Shown: one piece after another, positions 11,734 through 24,430 of the stretch
How the letters are laid out: each line of letters opens with the position of its first letter
Position numbering within the stretch: the first letter of the stretch is position 1
DNA from: Antedon mediterranea
Lineage: Eukaryota > Echinodermata > Crinoidea > Comatulida > Antedonidae
Direction: 5' to 3'
Assembly: GCF_964355755.1 (NCBI RefSeq)
Contig: NC_092679.1
Span: forward strand, 8,992,001-9,056,000
DNA length: 64,000 nt
The notes under the pieces: model-generated
Databases searched by the model: none
The model's input: only the letters and a program-made list of their open reading frames with translations
Told to the model about the DNA's origin: nothing
Translations under genes and position numbers: made by a program

Positions 11734-13639
11734 TGTGTGAAAATTTTGTTTTGAAATGCTCAAAATGGTCAAAAACGTTTTTAAATACGATATTAAGCTA
11801 CTTTGTGCTCTTTGATGTTTTTGTGTGAAATGTTTTATCGAAATGCTCAAAATGGTCTAAAACGGTTTCTAATGTGATTTCAAGCACTTTGATGTTTTTG
11901 TGTAACCAAGTTTTTCGAAAATCACAAAATTGTCTAAAACGTCTCCAAATGCGATTTGAAGCTATTCTGTACACTTTGATGTTTTTATGTTAACAAGTTT
12001 TTCGAAAATCACAAAATGGTCTAAAACGTCTCCAAATGCGATTTTAAGCTATTCTAAGCACTTTGGTGTTTTTATGTTAACAAGTTTTTTTGAAAATCAC
12101 AAAATGGTCTAAAACGTCTCTAAATGCGATTTCAAGCTTTTCTGTACACTTTGATGTTTTTATGTTAACAACTTTTTTCGAAAATCACAAAATGGTCTAA
12201 AATGTCTCCAAATGCGATTTGAAGCTATTCTAAGCACTTTGGTGTTTTTATGGAAACAATTTTTTTCGAAAATCACAAAATGGTCTAAAACGTCTCCAAT
12301 AGCGATTTGAAGCTTTTCTTTACACTTTGGTGTTTTTATGTTAACAAGTTTTTTCGAAAATCACAAAATGGTCTAAAACGTCTCCAAATGCGATTTGAAG
12401 CTATTCTGTACACTTTGATGTTTTTATGTTAACAAGTTTTTTCGAAAATCACAAAATGGTCTAAAATGTCTCCAAATGCGATTTGAAGCTATTCTAAGCA
12501 CTTTGGTGTTTTTATGGAAACATTTTTTTTCGAAAATCACAAAATGGTCTAAAACGTCTCCAATAGTGATTTGAAGCTTTTCTTTACACTTTGGTGTTTT
12601 TATGTTAAGTTTTTTCGAAAATCACAAAATGGTCTAAAACGTCTCCAAATTCGATTTGAAGCTATTCTGTACACTTTGATGTTTTTATGTTAACAAGTTT
12701 TTTCGAAAATCACAAAATGGTCAAAAACGTCTACAAATGCGATTTGAAGCTATTCTAAGCACTTTTGTGTTTTTATGTTAACAAGTTTTTTCGAAAATCA
12801 CAAAATGGTCTAAAACGTCTGCAAATGCGATTTGAAACTATTCTTAGCACATTGGTGTTTTTATTTGAAACAAATTTTTTCGAAACTCACAAAATGGTCT
12901 AAAACGTCTCCAAATGCGATTTGAAGCTATTTTAAGCACTTTAGTGTTTTTGTGTTAACAAGTTTTTCGAAATGCTCAAAATGGTCTAAAACGTTTTTAA
13001 ATACGATATTAAGCTATTTTGTGCTCTTTGATGTTTTTTTGTGAAAAGTTTTAGCAAAATGCTCAAAATGGTCTAAAACGATTTCTAATGTGATTTTAAG
13101 CACTTTGATGTTTTTATGTTAACTAGTTTTTTCGAAAATCACAAAATGGTCTAAAACGTCTCCAAATGCGATTTGAAGCTATTTTAAGCACTTAGGTGCT
13201 TTTGTGTAACCAAGTTTTTTTGAAAATCACAAAAGGGTCTAAAATGTCTCCAAATGTGATTTGAAGCTATTTTAAGCACTTTGGTGTTTTTGTGTTAACA
13301 AGTTTTTCGAAAATCACAAAATTGTCTAAAACGTCTCCAAATGCGATTTGAAGCTATTCTGTACACTTTGATGTTTTTATGTTAACAAGTTTTTTAGAAA
13401 ATCACAAAATGGTCTAAAACATCTCCAAATGCGATTTAAAGCTATTTTAAGCACTTTAGTGTTTTTATGTTAACATGTTTTTTCGAAAATCACAAAATGG
13501 TCTAAAACGTCTCCAAATGCGATTTGAAGCTATTTTAAGCACTTTGGTGTTTTTGTGTTAACAAGTTTTTCGAAATGCTCAAAATGGTCTAAAACGTTTC
13601 CAAATGCGATTTGAAGCTATTCTGTACACTTTGATGTTT
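11734..13639. repeat. 1,906-bp 22-mer HOR, copy 4
   Basis: D1 11,789, D1' 13,005, next D1 13,695. Private changes include ttttgttttg in D1 (G at 11,748) and atttcaagctttt (C at 12,133). Its aaaacatctcc monomer is followed by a linked two-site variant, actttagtg and aacatg (13,458 and 13,476), which the other four copies lack but which reappears far away at 26.2, 29.5, 33.6, 36.0 and 44.5 kb. Confidence 0.92.
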
Positions 13640-15545
13640 TGTGTGAAAATTTTCTTTTGAAATGCTCAAAATGGTCAAAAACGTTTTTAAATACGATATT
13701 AAGCTACTTTGTGCTCTTTGATGTTTTTGTGTGAAATGTTTTATCGAAATGCTCAAAATGGTCTAAAACGGTTTCTAATGTGATTTCAAGCACTTTGATG
13801 TTTTTGTGTAACCAAGTTTTTCGAAAATCACAAAATTGTCTAAAACGTCTCCAAATGCGATTTGAAGCTATTCTGTACACTTTGATGTTTTTATGTTAAC
13901 AAGTTTTTCGAAAATCACAAAATGGTCTAAAACGTCTCCAAATGCGATTTTAAGCTATTCTAAGCACTTTGGTGTTTTTATGTTAACAAGTTTTTTTGAA
14001 AATCACAAAATGGTCTAAAACGTCTCTAAATGCGATTTGAAGCTTTTCTGTACACTTTGATGTTTTTATGTTAACAACTTTTTTCGAAAATCACAAAATG
14101 GTCTAAAATGTCTCCAAATGCGATTTGAAGCTATTCTAAGCACTTTGGTGTTTTTATGGAAACAATTTTTTTCGAAAATCACAAAATGGTCTAAAACGTC
14201 TCCAACAGCGATTTGAAGCTTTTCTTTACACTTTGGTGTTTTTATGTTAACAAGTTTTTTCGAAAATCACAAAATGGTCTAAAACGTCTCCAAATGCGAT
14301 TTGAAGCTATTCTGTACACTTTGATGTTTTTATGTTAACAAGTTTTTTCGAAAATCACAAAATGGTCTAAAATGTCTCCAAATGCGATTTGAAGCTATTC
14401 TAAGCACTTTGGTGTTTTTATGGAAACATTTTTTTTCGAAAATCACAAAATGGTCTAAAACGTCTCCAATAGTGATTTGAAGCTTTTCTTTACACTTTGG
14501 TGTTTTTATGTTAAGTTTTTTCGAAAATCACAAAATGGTCTAAAACGTCTCCAAATTCGATTTGAAGCTATTCTGTACACTTTGATGTTTTTATGTTAAC
14601 AAGTTTTTTCGAAAATCACAAAATGGTCAAAAACGTCTACAAATGCGATTTGAAGCTATTCTAAGCACTTTTGTGTTTTTATGTTAACAAGTTTTTTCGA
14701 AAATCACAAAATGGTCTAAAACGTCTGCAAATGCGATTTGAAACTATTCTTAGCACATTGGTGTTTTTATTTGAAACAAATTTTTTCGAAACTCACAAAA
14801 TGGTCTAAAACGTCTCCAAATGCGATTTGAAGCTATTTTAAGCACTTTAGTGTTTTTGTGTTAACAAGTTTTTCGAAATGCTCAAAATGGTCTAAAACGT
14901 TTTTAAATACGATATTAAGCTATTTTGTGCTCTTTGATGTTTTTTTGTGAAAAGTTTTAGCAAAATGCTCAAAATGGTCTAAAACGATTTCTAATGTGAT
15001 TTTAAGCACTTTGATGTTTTTATGTTAACTAGTTTTTTCGAAAATCACAAAATGGTCTAAAACGTCTCCAAATGCGATTTGAAGCTATTTTAAGCACTTA
15101 GGTGCTTTTGTGTAACCAAGTTTTTTTGAAAATCACAAAAGGGTCTAAAATGTCTCCAAATGTGATTTGAAGCTATTTTAAGCACTTTGGTGTTTTTGTG
15201 TTAACAAGTTTTTCGAAAATCACAAAATTGTCTAAAACGTCTCCAAATGCGATTTGAAGCTATTCTGTACACTTTGATGTTTTTATGTTAACAAGTTTTT
15301 TAGAAAATCACAAAATGGTCTAAAACATCTCCAAATGCGATTTAAAGCTATTTTAAGCACTTTGGTGTTTTTATGTTAACAAGTTTTTTCGAAAATCACA
15401 AAATGGTCTAAAACGTCTCCAAATGCGATTTGAAGCTATTTTAAGCACTTTGGTGTTTTTGTGTTAACAAGTTTTTCGAAATGCTCAAAATGGTCTAAAA
15501 CGTTTCCAAATGCGATTTGAAGCTATTCTGTACACTTTGATGTTT
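13640..15545. repeat. 1,906-bp 22-mer HOR, copy 5
   Basis: D1 13,695, D1' 14,911, next D1 15,601. It closes the run of three tandem 22-mers. A private change gives ccaacagcg at about 14,206 where other copies read ccaatagcg. It lacks the ttagtg/aacatg variant of the preceding copy. Confidence 0.93.
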
Positions 15546-17101
15546 TGTGTGAAAATTTTCTTTTGAAATGCTCAAAATGGTCAAAAACGTTTTTAAATAC
15601 GATATTAAGCTACTTTGTGCTCTTTGATGTTTTTGTGTGAAATGTTTTATCGAAATGCTCAAAATGGTCTAAAACGGTTTCTAATGTGATTTCAAGCACT
15701 TTGATGTTTTTGTGTAACCAAGTTTTTCGAAAATCACAAAATTGTCTAAAACGTCTCCAAATGCGATTTGAAGCTATTCTGTACACTTTGATGTTTTTAT
15801 GTTAACAAGTTTTTCGAAAATCACAAAATGGTCTAAAACGTTTCCAAATGCGATTTTAAGCTATTCTAAGCACTTTGGTGTTTTTATGTTAACAAGTTTT
15901 TTTGAAAATCACAAAATGGTCTAAAACGTCTCTAAATGCGATTTGAAGCTTTTCTGTACACTTTGATGTTTTTATGTTAACAACTTTTTTCGAAAATCAC
16001 AAAATGGTCTAAAATGTCTCCAAATGCGATTTGAAGCTATTCTAAGCACTTTGGTGTTTTTATGGAAACAATTTTTTTCGAAAATCACAAAATGGTCTAA
16101 AACGTCTCCAATAGCGATTTGAAGCTTTTCTGTACACTTTGGTGTTTTTATGTTAACAATTTTTTTCGAAAATCACAAAATGGTCTAAAACGTCTCCAAA
16201 TGCGATTTGAAGCTATTCTGTACACTTTGATGTTTTTATGTTAACAAGTTTTTTCGAAAATCATAAAATGGTCTAAAACGTTTCCAAATGCGATTTAAAG
16301 CTATTCTGTACACTTTGATGTTTTGTGTGAAAATTTTCTGTCGAAATGCTCAAAATGGTCAAAAACGTTTTTAAATACGATATTAAGCTGCTTTGTGCTC
16401 TTTGATGTTTTTGTGTGAAATGTTTTATCGAAATGCTCAAAATGGTCTAAAACGGTTTCTAATGTGATTTCAAGCACTTTGATGTTTTTGTGTAACCAAG
16501 TTTTTCGAAAATCACAAAATTGTCTAAAACGTCTCCAAATGAGATTTGAAGCTATTCTGTACACTTTGGTGTTTTTATGTTAACAAGTTTTTTCGAAAAT
16601 CACAAAATGGTCTAAAACGTCTCCAAATGCGATTTAAAGCTATTTTAAGCACTTTTGTGTTTTTGTGTAACCAAGTTTTTTCGAAAATCACAAAAGGGTC
16701 TAAAATGTCTGTAAATGCGATTTGAAGCTATTTAAAGCACTTTTGTGTTTTTATGTTAACAAGTTTTTTCGAAAATCACAAAATGGTCTAAAACGTCTCC
16801 AAATGCGATTTGAAGCTATTTTAAGCACTTTGGTGTTTTTGTGTTAACAAGTTTTTCGAAATGCTCAAAATGGTCTAAAACGTCTCCAAATGCGATTTGA
16901 AGCTATTCTAAGCACTTTGGTGTTTTTATGTTAACAAGTTTTTTCGAAAATCACAAAATGGTATAAAACGTCTCCAAATGCGATTTGAAGCTATTCTAAG
17001 CACTTTGGTGTTTTTATGTTAACAAGTTTTTTCGAAAATCACAAAATGGTCTAAAACGTTTCCAAATGCGATTTGAAGCTATTCTGTACACTTTGATGTT
17101 T
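15546..17101. repeat. Two 9-mer-length HOR units, 778 bp each
   Basis: D1 landmarks 15,601, 16,379 and 17,157. The first has the standard 9-mer order. The second is a shortened relative of the 10-mer at 1,689-2,554: it keeps aaaagggtct and gtctgtaaatg but lacks the tttttaggttaac monomer, so its length equals the 9-mer by coincidence of one monomer loss. Its D1 reads aagctgctttg instead of aagctactttg, a variant shared only with the copy at 18,518. Confidence 0.88.
16256..16567. repeat. 0.3-kb segment duplicated at 18,395-18,706
   Basis: It shares with 18,395-18,706 the rare steps aaaatcataaaatgg, aagctgctttg and ccaaatgagatttg in the same order at a constant offset of 2,139 bp. On either side the two loci belong to different monomer subtypes: on the right gatg versus ggtg appears at once, and on the left the T-run differs (6 versus 5). 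An 87-codon minus-strand frame inside it (16,301-16,564) is identical in the other copy, simply because the DNA is. Confidence 0.85.
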
Positions 17102-18462
17102 TGTGTGAAAATTTTCTTTTGAAATGCTCAAAATGGTCAAAAACGTTTTTAAATACGATATTAAGCTACTTTGTGCTCTTTGATGTTTTTGTGTGAAATG
17201 TTTTATCGAAATGCTCAAAATGGTCTAAAACGGTTTCTAATGTGATTTCAAGCACTTTGATGTTTTTGTGTAACCAAGTTTTTCGAAAATCACAAAATTG
17301 TCTAAAACGTCTCCAAATGCGATTTGAAGCTATTCTGTACACTTTGATGTTTTTATGTTAACAAGTTTTTCGAAAATCACAAAATGGTCTAAAACGTTTC
17401 CAACTGCGATTTTAAGCTATTCTAAGCACTTTGGTGTTTTTATGTTAACAAGTTTTTTTGAAAATCACAAAATGGTCTAAAACGTCTCTAAATGCGATTT
17501 GAAGCTTTTCTGTACACTTTGATGTTTTTATGTTAACAAGTTTTTTCGAAAATCACAAAATGGTCTAAAATGTCTCCAAATGCGATTTGAAGCTATTCTA
17601 AGCACTTTGGTGTTTTTATGGAAACAATTTTTTTCGAAAATCACAAAATGGTCTAAAACGTCTCCAATAGCGATTTGAAGCTTTTCTTTACACTTTGGTG
17701 TTTTTATGTTAACAAGTTTTTTCGAAAATCACAAAATGGTCTAAAACGTTTACAAATGCGATTTGAAGCTATTCTAAGCACTTTTGTGTTTTTATGTTAA
17801 CAAGTTTTTTCGAAAATCACAAAATGGTCTAAAACGTCTGCAAATGCGATTTGAAACTATTCTTAGCACATTGGTGTTTTTATTTAAACAAATTTTTTCG
17901 AAACTCACAAAATGGTCTAAAACGTCTCCAAATGCGATTTGAAGCTATTTTAAGCACTTTAGTGTTTTTGTGTTAACAAGTTTTTCGAAATGCTCAAAAT
18001 GGTCTAAAACGTTTTTAAACACGATATTAAGCTCACAAAACGTCTCCAAATGCGATTTGAAGCTATTCTGTACACTTTGATGTTTTTATGTTAATAAGTT
18101 TTTCTTTACACTTTGGTGTTTTTATGTTAACAAGTTTTTTCGAAAATCACAAAATGGTCTAAAACGATTTCTAATGTGATTTTAAGCACTTTGATGTTTT
18201 TATGTTAACTAGTTTTTTCGAAAATCACAAAATGGTCTAAAACGTCTCCAAATGCGATTTGAAGCTATTTTAAGCACTTAGGTGCTTTTGTGTAACCAAT
18301 TTTTTTTGAAAATCACAAAAGGGTCTAAAATGTCTCCAAATGTGATTTGAAGCTATTTTAAGCACTTTGGTGTTTTTGTGTTAACAAGTTTTTCGAAAAT
18401 CATAAAATGGTCTAAAACGTTTCCAAATGCGATTTAAAGCTATTCTGTACACTTTGATGTTT
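17102..18462. repeat. 1,361-bp rearranged HOR unit with broken D1'
   Basis: It starts with the cttttg D1 allele and the gtttccaactgcg subtype, like the 24,431 unit. The D1-to-broken-D1' distance is 866 bp here against 1,215 bp at 24,486-25,701, so about four monomers are missing, with a likely joint near 17,750 where aaaacgttt runs into acaaatgcg. The end of the unit is replaced by the patch from 16.3 kb. Confidence 0.85.
18023..18150. repeat. Broken D1' with two deletion joints, copy 1
   Basis: Reads aaacacgatattaagct directly into cacaaaacgtctcc (joint near 18,033) and, one monomer later, aataagtttttctttacac (joint near 18,103). In an intact array gctattttgtg would follow aagct, and cgaaaatcac would follow the tttt run, so at least two deletions have occurred. 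This copy has ttaataag where the other four have ttaacaag. Confidence 0.9.
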
Positions 18463-18706
18463 TGTGTGAAAATTTTCTGTCGAAATGCTCAAAATGGTCA
18501 AAAACGTTTTTAAATACGATATTAAGCTGCTTTGTGCTCTTTGATGTTTTTGTGTGAAATGTTTTATCGAAATGCTCAAAATGGTCTAAAACGGTTTCTA
18601 ATGTGATTTCAAGCACTTTGATGTTTTTGTGTAACCAAGTTTTTCGAAAATCACAAAATTGTCTAAAACGTCTCCAAATGAGATTTGAAGCTATTCTGTA
18701 CACTTT
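18395..18706. repeat. 0.3-kb patch copied from or to 16,256-16,567
   Basis: Second copy of the segment described at 16,256. It sits where the D1' block would otherwise continue with aaaattgtct and the ttttttagaaaatc monomer (compare 19,590-19,690). The insertion brings in a complete D1-D2-D3 set, with no matching flank beyond about 312 bp. This fits gene conversion or a double template switch better than plain unequal crossing-over. Confidence 0.82.
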
Positions 18707-19929
18707 GATGTTTTTATGTTAACAAGTTTTTTCGAAAATCACAAAATGGTCTAAAATGTCTCCAAATGCGATTTGAAGCTATTCTAAGCCCTTTGGTGTT
18801 TTTATGGAAACATTTTTTTTCGAAAATCACAAAATGGTCTAAAACGTCTCCAATAGTGATTTGAAGCTTTTCTTTACACTTTGGTGTTTTTATGTTAAGT
18901 TTTTTCGAAAATCACAAAATGGTCTAAAACGTCTCCAAATTCGATTTGAAGCTATTCTGTACACTTTGATGTTTTTATGTTAACAAGTTTTTTCGAAAAT
19001 CACAAAATGGTCAAAAACGTCTACAAATGCGATTTGAAGCTATTCTAAGCACTTTTGTGTTTTTATGTTAACAAGTTTTTTCGAAAATCACAAAATGGTC
19101 TAAAACGTCTGCAAATGCGATTTGAAACTATTCTTAGCACATTGGTGTTTTTATTTGAAACAAATTTTTTCGAAACTCACAAAATGGTCTAAAACGTCTC
19201 CAAATGCGATTTGAAGCTATTTTAAGCACTTTAGTGTTTTTGTGTTAACAAGTTTTTCGAAATGCTCAAAATGGTCTAAAACGTTTTTAAATACGATATT
19301 AAGCTATTTTGTGCTCTTTGATGTTTTTTTGTGAAAAGTTTTAGCAAAATGCTCAAAATGGTCTAAAACGATTTCTAATGTGATTTTAAGCACTTTGATG
19401 TTTTTATGTTAACTAGTTTTTTCGAAAATCACAAAATGGTCTAAAACGTCTCCAAATGCGATTTGAAGCTATTTTAAGCACTTAGGTGCTTTTGTGTAAC
19501 CAAGTTTTTTTGAAAATCACAAAAGGGTCTAAAATGTCTCCAAATGTGATTTGAAGCTATTTTAAGCACTTTGGTGTTTTTGTGTTAACAAGTTTTTCGA
19601 AAATCACAAAATTGTCTAAAACGTCTCCAAATGCGATTTGAAGCTATTCTGTACACTTTGATGTTTTTATGTTAACAAGTTTTTTAGAAAATCACAAAAT
19701 GGTCTAAAACATCTCCAAATGCGATTTAAAGCTATTTTAAGCACTTTGGTGTTTTTATGTTAACAAGTTTTTTCGAAAATCACAAAATGGTCTAAAACGT
19801 CTCCAAATGCGATTTGAAGCTATTTGAAGCACTTTGGTGTTTTTGTGTTAACAAGTTTTTCGAAATGCTCAAAATGGTCTAAAACGTTTCCAAATGCGAT
19901 TTGAAGCTATTCTGTACACTTTGATGTTT
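18463..19929. repeat. 1,467-bp compound HOR unit (777 + 690)
   Basis: D1 (gctgc variant) at 18,518, D1' with the aaatacgatatt allele at 19,295, next D1 at 19,985. The D1' part is the standard 690-bp block of the 1,906-bp units, while the D1 part is shortened from 1,216 to 777 bp. Private steps include aagccctttgg near 18,790 and tatttgaagc near 19,822. Confidence 0.87.
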
Positions 19930-22900
19930 TGTGTGAAAATTTTCTTTTGAAATGCTCAAAATGGTCAAAAACGTTTTTAAATACGATATTAAGCTACTTT
20001 GTGCTCTTTGATGTTTTTGTGTGAAATGTTTTATCGAAATGCTCAAAATGGTCTAAAACGGTTTCTAATGTGATTTCAAGCACTTTGATGTTTTTGTGTA
20101 ACCAAGTTTTTCGAAAATCACAAAATTGTCTAAAACGTCTCCAAATGCGATTTGAAGCTATTCTGTACACTTTGATGTTTTTATGTTAACAAGTTTTTCG
20201 AAAATCACAAAATGGTCTAAAACGTCTCCAAATGCGATTTTAAGCTATTCTAAGCACTTTGGTGTTTTTATGTTAACAAGTTTTTTTGAAAATCACAAAA
20301 TGGTCTAAAACGTCTCTAAATGCGATTTGAAGCTTTTCTGTACACTTTGATGTTTTTATGTTAACAACTTTTTTCGAAAATCACAAAATGGTCTAAAATG
20401 TCTCCAAATGCGATTTGAAGCTATTCTAAGCACTTTGGTGTTTTTATGGAAACAATTTTTTTCGAAAATCACAAAATGGTCTAAAACGTCTCCAATAGCG
20501 ATTTGAAGCTTTTCTTTACACTTTGGTGTTTTTATGTTAACAAGTTTTTTCGAAAATCACAAAATGGTCTAAAACGTCTCCAAATGCGATTTGAAGCTAT
20601 TCTGTACACTTTGATGTTTTTATGTTAACAAGTTTTTTCGAAAATCACAAAATGGTCTAAAATGTCTCCAAATGCGATTTGAAGCTATTCTAAGCACTTT
20701 GGTGTTTTTATGGAAACATTTTTTTTCGAAAATCACAAAATGGTCTAAAACGTCTCCAATAGTGATTTGAAGCTTTTCTTTACACTTTGGTGTTTTTATG
20801 TTAAGTTTTTTCGAAAATCACAAAATGGTCTAAAACGTCTCCAAATGCGATTTGAAGCTATTCTGTACACTTTGATGTTTTGTGTGAAAATTTTCTGTCG
20901 AAATGCTCAAAATGGTCAAAAACGTTTTTAAATACGATATTAAGCTACTTTGTGCTCTTTGATGTTTTTGTGTGAAATGTTTTATCGAAATGCTCAAAAT
21001 GGTCTAAAACGGTTTCTAATGTGATTTCAAGCACTTTGATGTTTTTGTGTAACCAAGTTTTTCGAAAATCACAAAATTGTCTAAAACGTCTCCAAATGCG
21101 ATTTGAAGCTATTCTGTACACTTTGATGTTTTTATGTTAACAAGTTTTTCGAAAATCACAAAATGGTCTAAAACGTTTCCAAATGCGATTTTAAGCTATT
21201 CTAAGCACTTTGGTGTTTTTATGTTAACAAGTTTTTTTGAAAATCACAAAATGGTCTAAAACGTCTCTAAATGCGATTTGAAGCTTTTCTGTACACTTTG
21301 ATGTTTTTATGTTAACAACTTTTTTCGAAAATCACAAAATGGTCTAAAATGTCTCCAAATGCGATTTGAAGCTATTCTAAGCACTTTGGTGTTTTTATGG
21401 AAACAATTTTTTTCGAAAATCACAAAATGGTCTAAAACGTCTCCAATAGCGATTTGAAGCTTTTCTGTACACTTTGGTGTTTTTATGTTAACAATTTTTT
21501 TCGAAAATCACAAAATGGTCTAAAACGTCTCCAAATGCGATTTGAAGCTATTCTGTACACTTTGATGTTTTTATGTTAACAAGTTTTTTCGAAAATCATA
21601 AAATGGTCTAAAACGTTTCCAAATGCGATTTAAAGCTATTCTGTACACTTTGATGTTTTGTGTGAAAATTTTCTGTCGAAATGCTCAAAATGGTCAAAAA
21701 CGTTTTTAAATACGATATTAAGCTACTTTGTGCTCTTTGATGTTTTTGTGTGAAATGTTTTATCGAAATGCTCAAAATGGTCTAAAACGGTTTCTAATGT
21801 GATTTCAAGCACTTTGATGTTTTTGTGTAACCAAGTTTTTCGAAAATCACAAAATTGTCTAAAACGTCTCCAAATGAGATTTGAAGCTATTCTGTACACT
21901 TTGGTGTTTTTATGTTAACAAGTTTTTTCGAAAATCACAAAATGGTCTAAAACGTCTCCAAATGCGATTTAAAGCTATTTTAAGCACTTTTGTGTTTTTG
22001 TGTAACCAAGTTTTTTCGAAAATCACAAAAGGGTCTAAAATGTCTGTAAATGCGATTTGAAGCTATTTAAAGCACTTTGGTGTTTTTAGGTTAACAAGTT
22101 TTTTCGAAAATCACAAAATGGTCTAAAACGTCTACAAATGCGATTTGAAGCTATTCTAAGCACTTTTGTGTTTTTATGTTAACAAGTTTTTTCGAAAATC
22201 ACAAAATGGTCTAAAACGTCTCTAAATGCGATTTGAAGCTTTTCTGTACACTTTGATGTTTTTATGTTAACAACTTTTTTCGAAAATCACAAAATGGTCT
22301 AAAATGTCTCCAAATGCGATTTGAAGCTATTCTAAGCACTTTGGTGTTTTTATGGAAACAATTTTTTTCGAAAATCACAAAATGGTCTAAAACGTCTCCA
22401 ATAGTGATTTGAAGCTTTTCTTTACACTTTGGTGTTTTTATGTTAACAAGTTTTTTCGAAAATCACAAAATGGTCTAAAACGTCTCCAAATGCGATTTGA
22501 AGCTATTCTGTACACTTTGATGTTTTTATGTTAACAAGTTTTTTCGAAAATCACAAAATGGTCTAAAATGTCTCCAAATGCGATTTGAAGCTATTCTAAG
22601 CACTTTGGTGTTTTTATGGAAACATTTTTTTTCGAAAATCACAAAATGGTCTAAAACGTCTCCAATAGTGATTTGAAGCTTTTCTTTACACTTTGGTGTT
22701 TTTATGTTAAGTTTTTTCGAAAATCACAAAATGGTCTAAAACGTCTCCAAATGCGATTTGAAGCTATTCTGTACACTTTGATGTTTTGTGTGAAAATTTT
22801 CTGTCGAAATGCTCAAAATGGTCAAAAACGTTTTTAAATACGATATTAAGCTACTTTGTGCTCTTTGATGTTTTTGTGTGAAATGTTTTATCGAAATGCT

Positions 22901-24430
22901 CAAAATGGTCTAAAACGGTTTCTAATGTGATTTCAAGCACTTTGATGTTTTTGTGTAACCAAGTTTTTCGAAAATCACAAAATTGTCTAAAACGTCTCCA
23001 AATGCGATTTGAAGCTATTCTGTACACTTTGATGTTTTTATGTTAACAAGTTTTTCGAAAATCACAAAATGGTCTAAAACGTTTCCAAATGCGATTTTAA
23101 GCTATTCTAAGCACTTTGGTGTTTTTATGTTAACAAGTTTTTTTGAAAATCACAAAATGGTCTAAAACGTCTCTAAATGCGATTTGAAGCTTTTCTGTAC
23201 ACTTTGATGTTTTTATGTTAACAACTTTTTTCGAAAATCACAAAATGGTCTAAAATGTCTCCAAATGCGATTTGAAGCTATTCTAAGCACTTTGGTGTTT
23301 TTATGGAAACAATTTTTTTCGAAAATCACAAAATGGTCTAAAACGTCTCCAATAGCGATTTGAAGCTTTTCTGTACACTTTGGTGTTTTTATGTTAACAA
23401 TTTTTTTCGAAAATCACAAAATGGTCTAAAACGTCTCCAAATGCGATTTGAAGCTATTCTGTACACTTTGATGTTTTTATGTTAACAAGTTTTTTCGAAA
23501 ATCATAAAATGGTCTAAAACGTTTCCAAATGCGATTTAAAGCTATTCTGTACACTTTGATGTTTTGTGTGAAAATTTTCTGTCGAAATGCTCAAAATGGT
23601 CAAAAACGTTTTTAAATACGATATTAAGCTACTTTGTGCTCTTTGATGTTTTTGTGTGAAATGTTTTATCGAAATGCTCAAAATGGTCTAAAACGGTTTC
23701 TAATGTGATTTCAAGCACTTTGATGTTTTTGTGTAACCAAGTTTTTCGAAAATCACAAAATTGTCTAAAACGTCTCCAAATGAGATTTGAAGCTATTCTG
23801 TACACTTTGGTGTTTTTATGTTAACAAGTTTTTTCGAAAATCACAAAATGGTCTAAAACGTCTCCAAATGCGATTTAAAGCTATTTTAAGCACTTTTGTG
23901 TTTTTGTGTAACCAAGTTTTTTCGAAAATCACAAAAGGGTCTAAAATGTCTGTAAATGCGATTTGAAGCTATTTAAAGCACTTTGGTGTTTTTAGGTTAA
24001 CAAGTTTTTTCGAAAATCACAAAATGGTCTAAAACGTCTACAAATGCGATTTGAAGCTATTCTAAGCACTTTTGTGTTTTTATGTTAACAAGTTTTTTCG
24101 AAAATCACAAAATGGTCTAAAACGTCTCCAAATGCGATTTGAAGCTATTTTAAGCACTTTGGTGTTTTTGTGTTAACAAGTTTTTCGAAATGCTCAAAAT
24201 GGTCTAAAACGTCTCCAAATGCGATTTGAAGCTATTCTAAGCACTTTGGTGTTTTTATGTTAACAAGTTTTTTCGAAAATCACAAAATGGTATAAAACGT
24301 CTCCAAATGCGATTTGAAGCTATTCTAAGCACTTTGGTGTTTTTATGTTAACAAGTTTTTTCGAAAATCACAAAATGGTCTAAAACGTTTCCAAATGCGA
24401 TTTGAAGCTATTCTGTACACTTTGATGTTT
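19930..24430. repeat. 11-, 9-, 13-, 9-, 10-mer block, third relative of the opening block
   Basis: D1 landmarks 19,985, 20,936, 21,714, 22,842, 23,620, 24,486 give spacings 951, 778, 1,128, 778, 866. The first three lie exactly 12,697 bp from 7,288, 8,239 and 9,017. The 1,128-bp unit (21,659-22,786) is a chimera: it begins like the 866-bp unit with aaaagggtct and tttttaggttaac, then near 22,220 passes from a gtctacaaatg monomer into gtctctaaatg and repeats the tail of the 11-mer. The 778 + 866 pair then occurs again at 22,787-24,430, so the block has been partly duplicated in place. Confidence 0.87.

Noticed and set aside
16301-16564. 87-codon minus-strand open frame, repeated identically at 18,440-18,703
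   Set aside because: It is the antisense of D1-D2-D3 monomers; the translated product is itself a repeat of the monomer, other D1-D2-D3 copies have stops from one-base changes, and the identity between the two follows from a 0.3-kb DNA patch. No sign of a gene.
17102-18462. Possible mobile-element insertion at the broken D1'
   Set aside because: Both sides of the joints and everything between are satellite sequence; no terminal inverted repeats, target-site duplication or foreign sequence. Deletions explain it.
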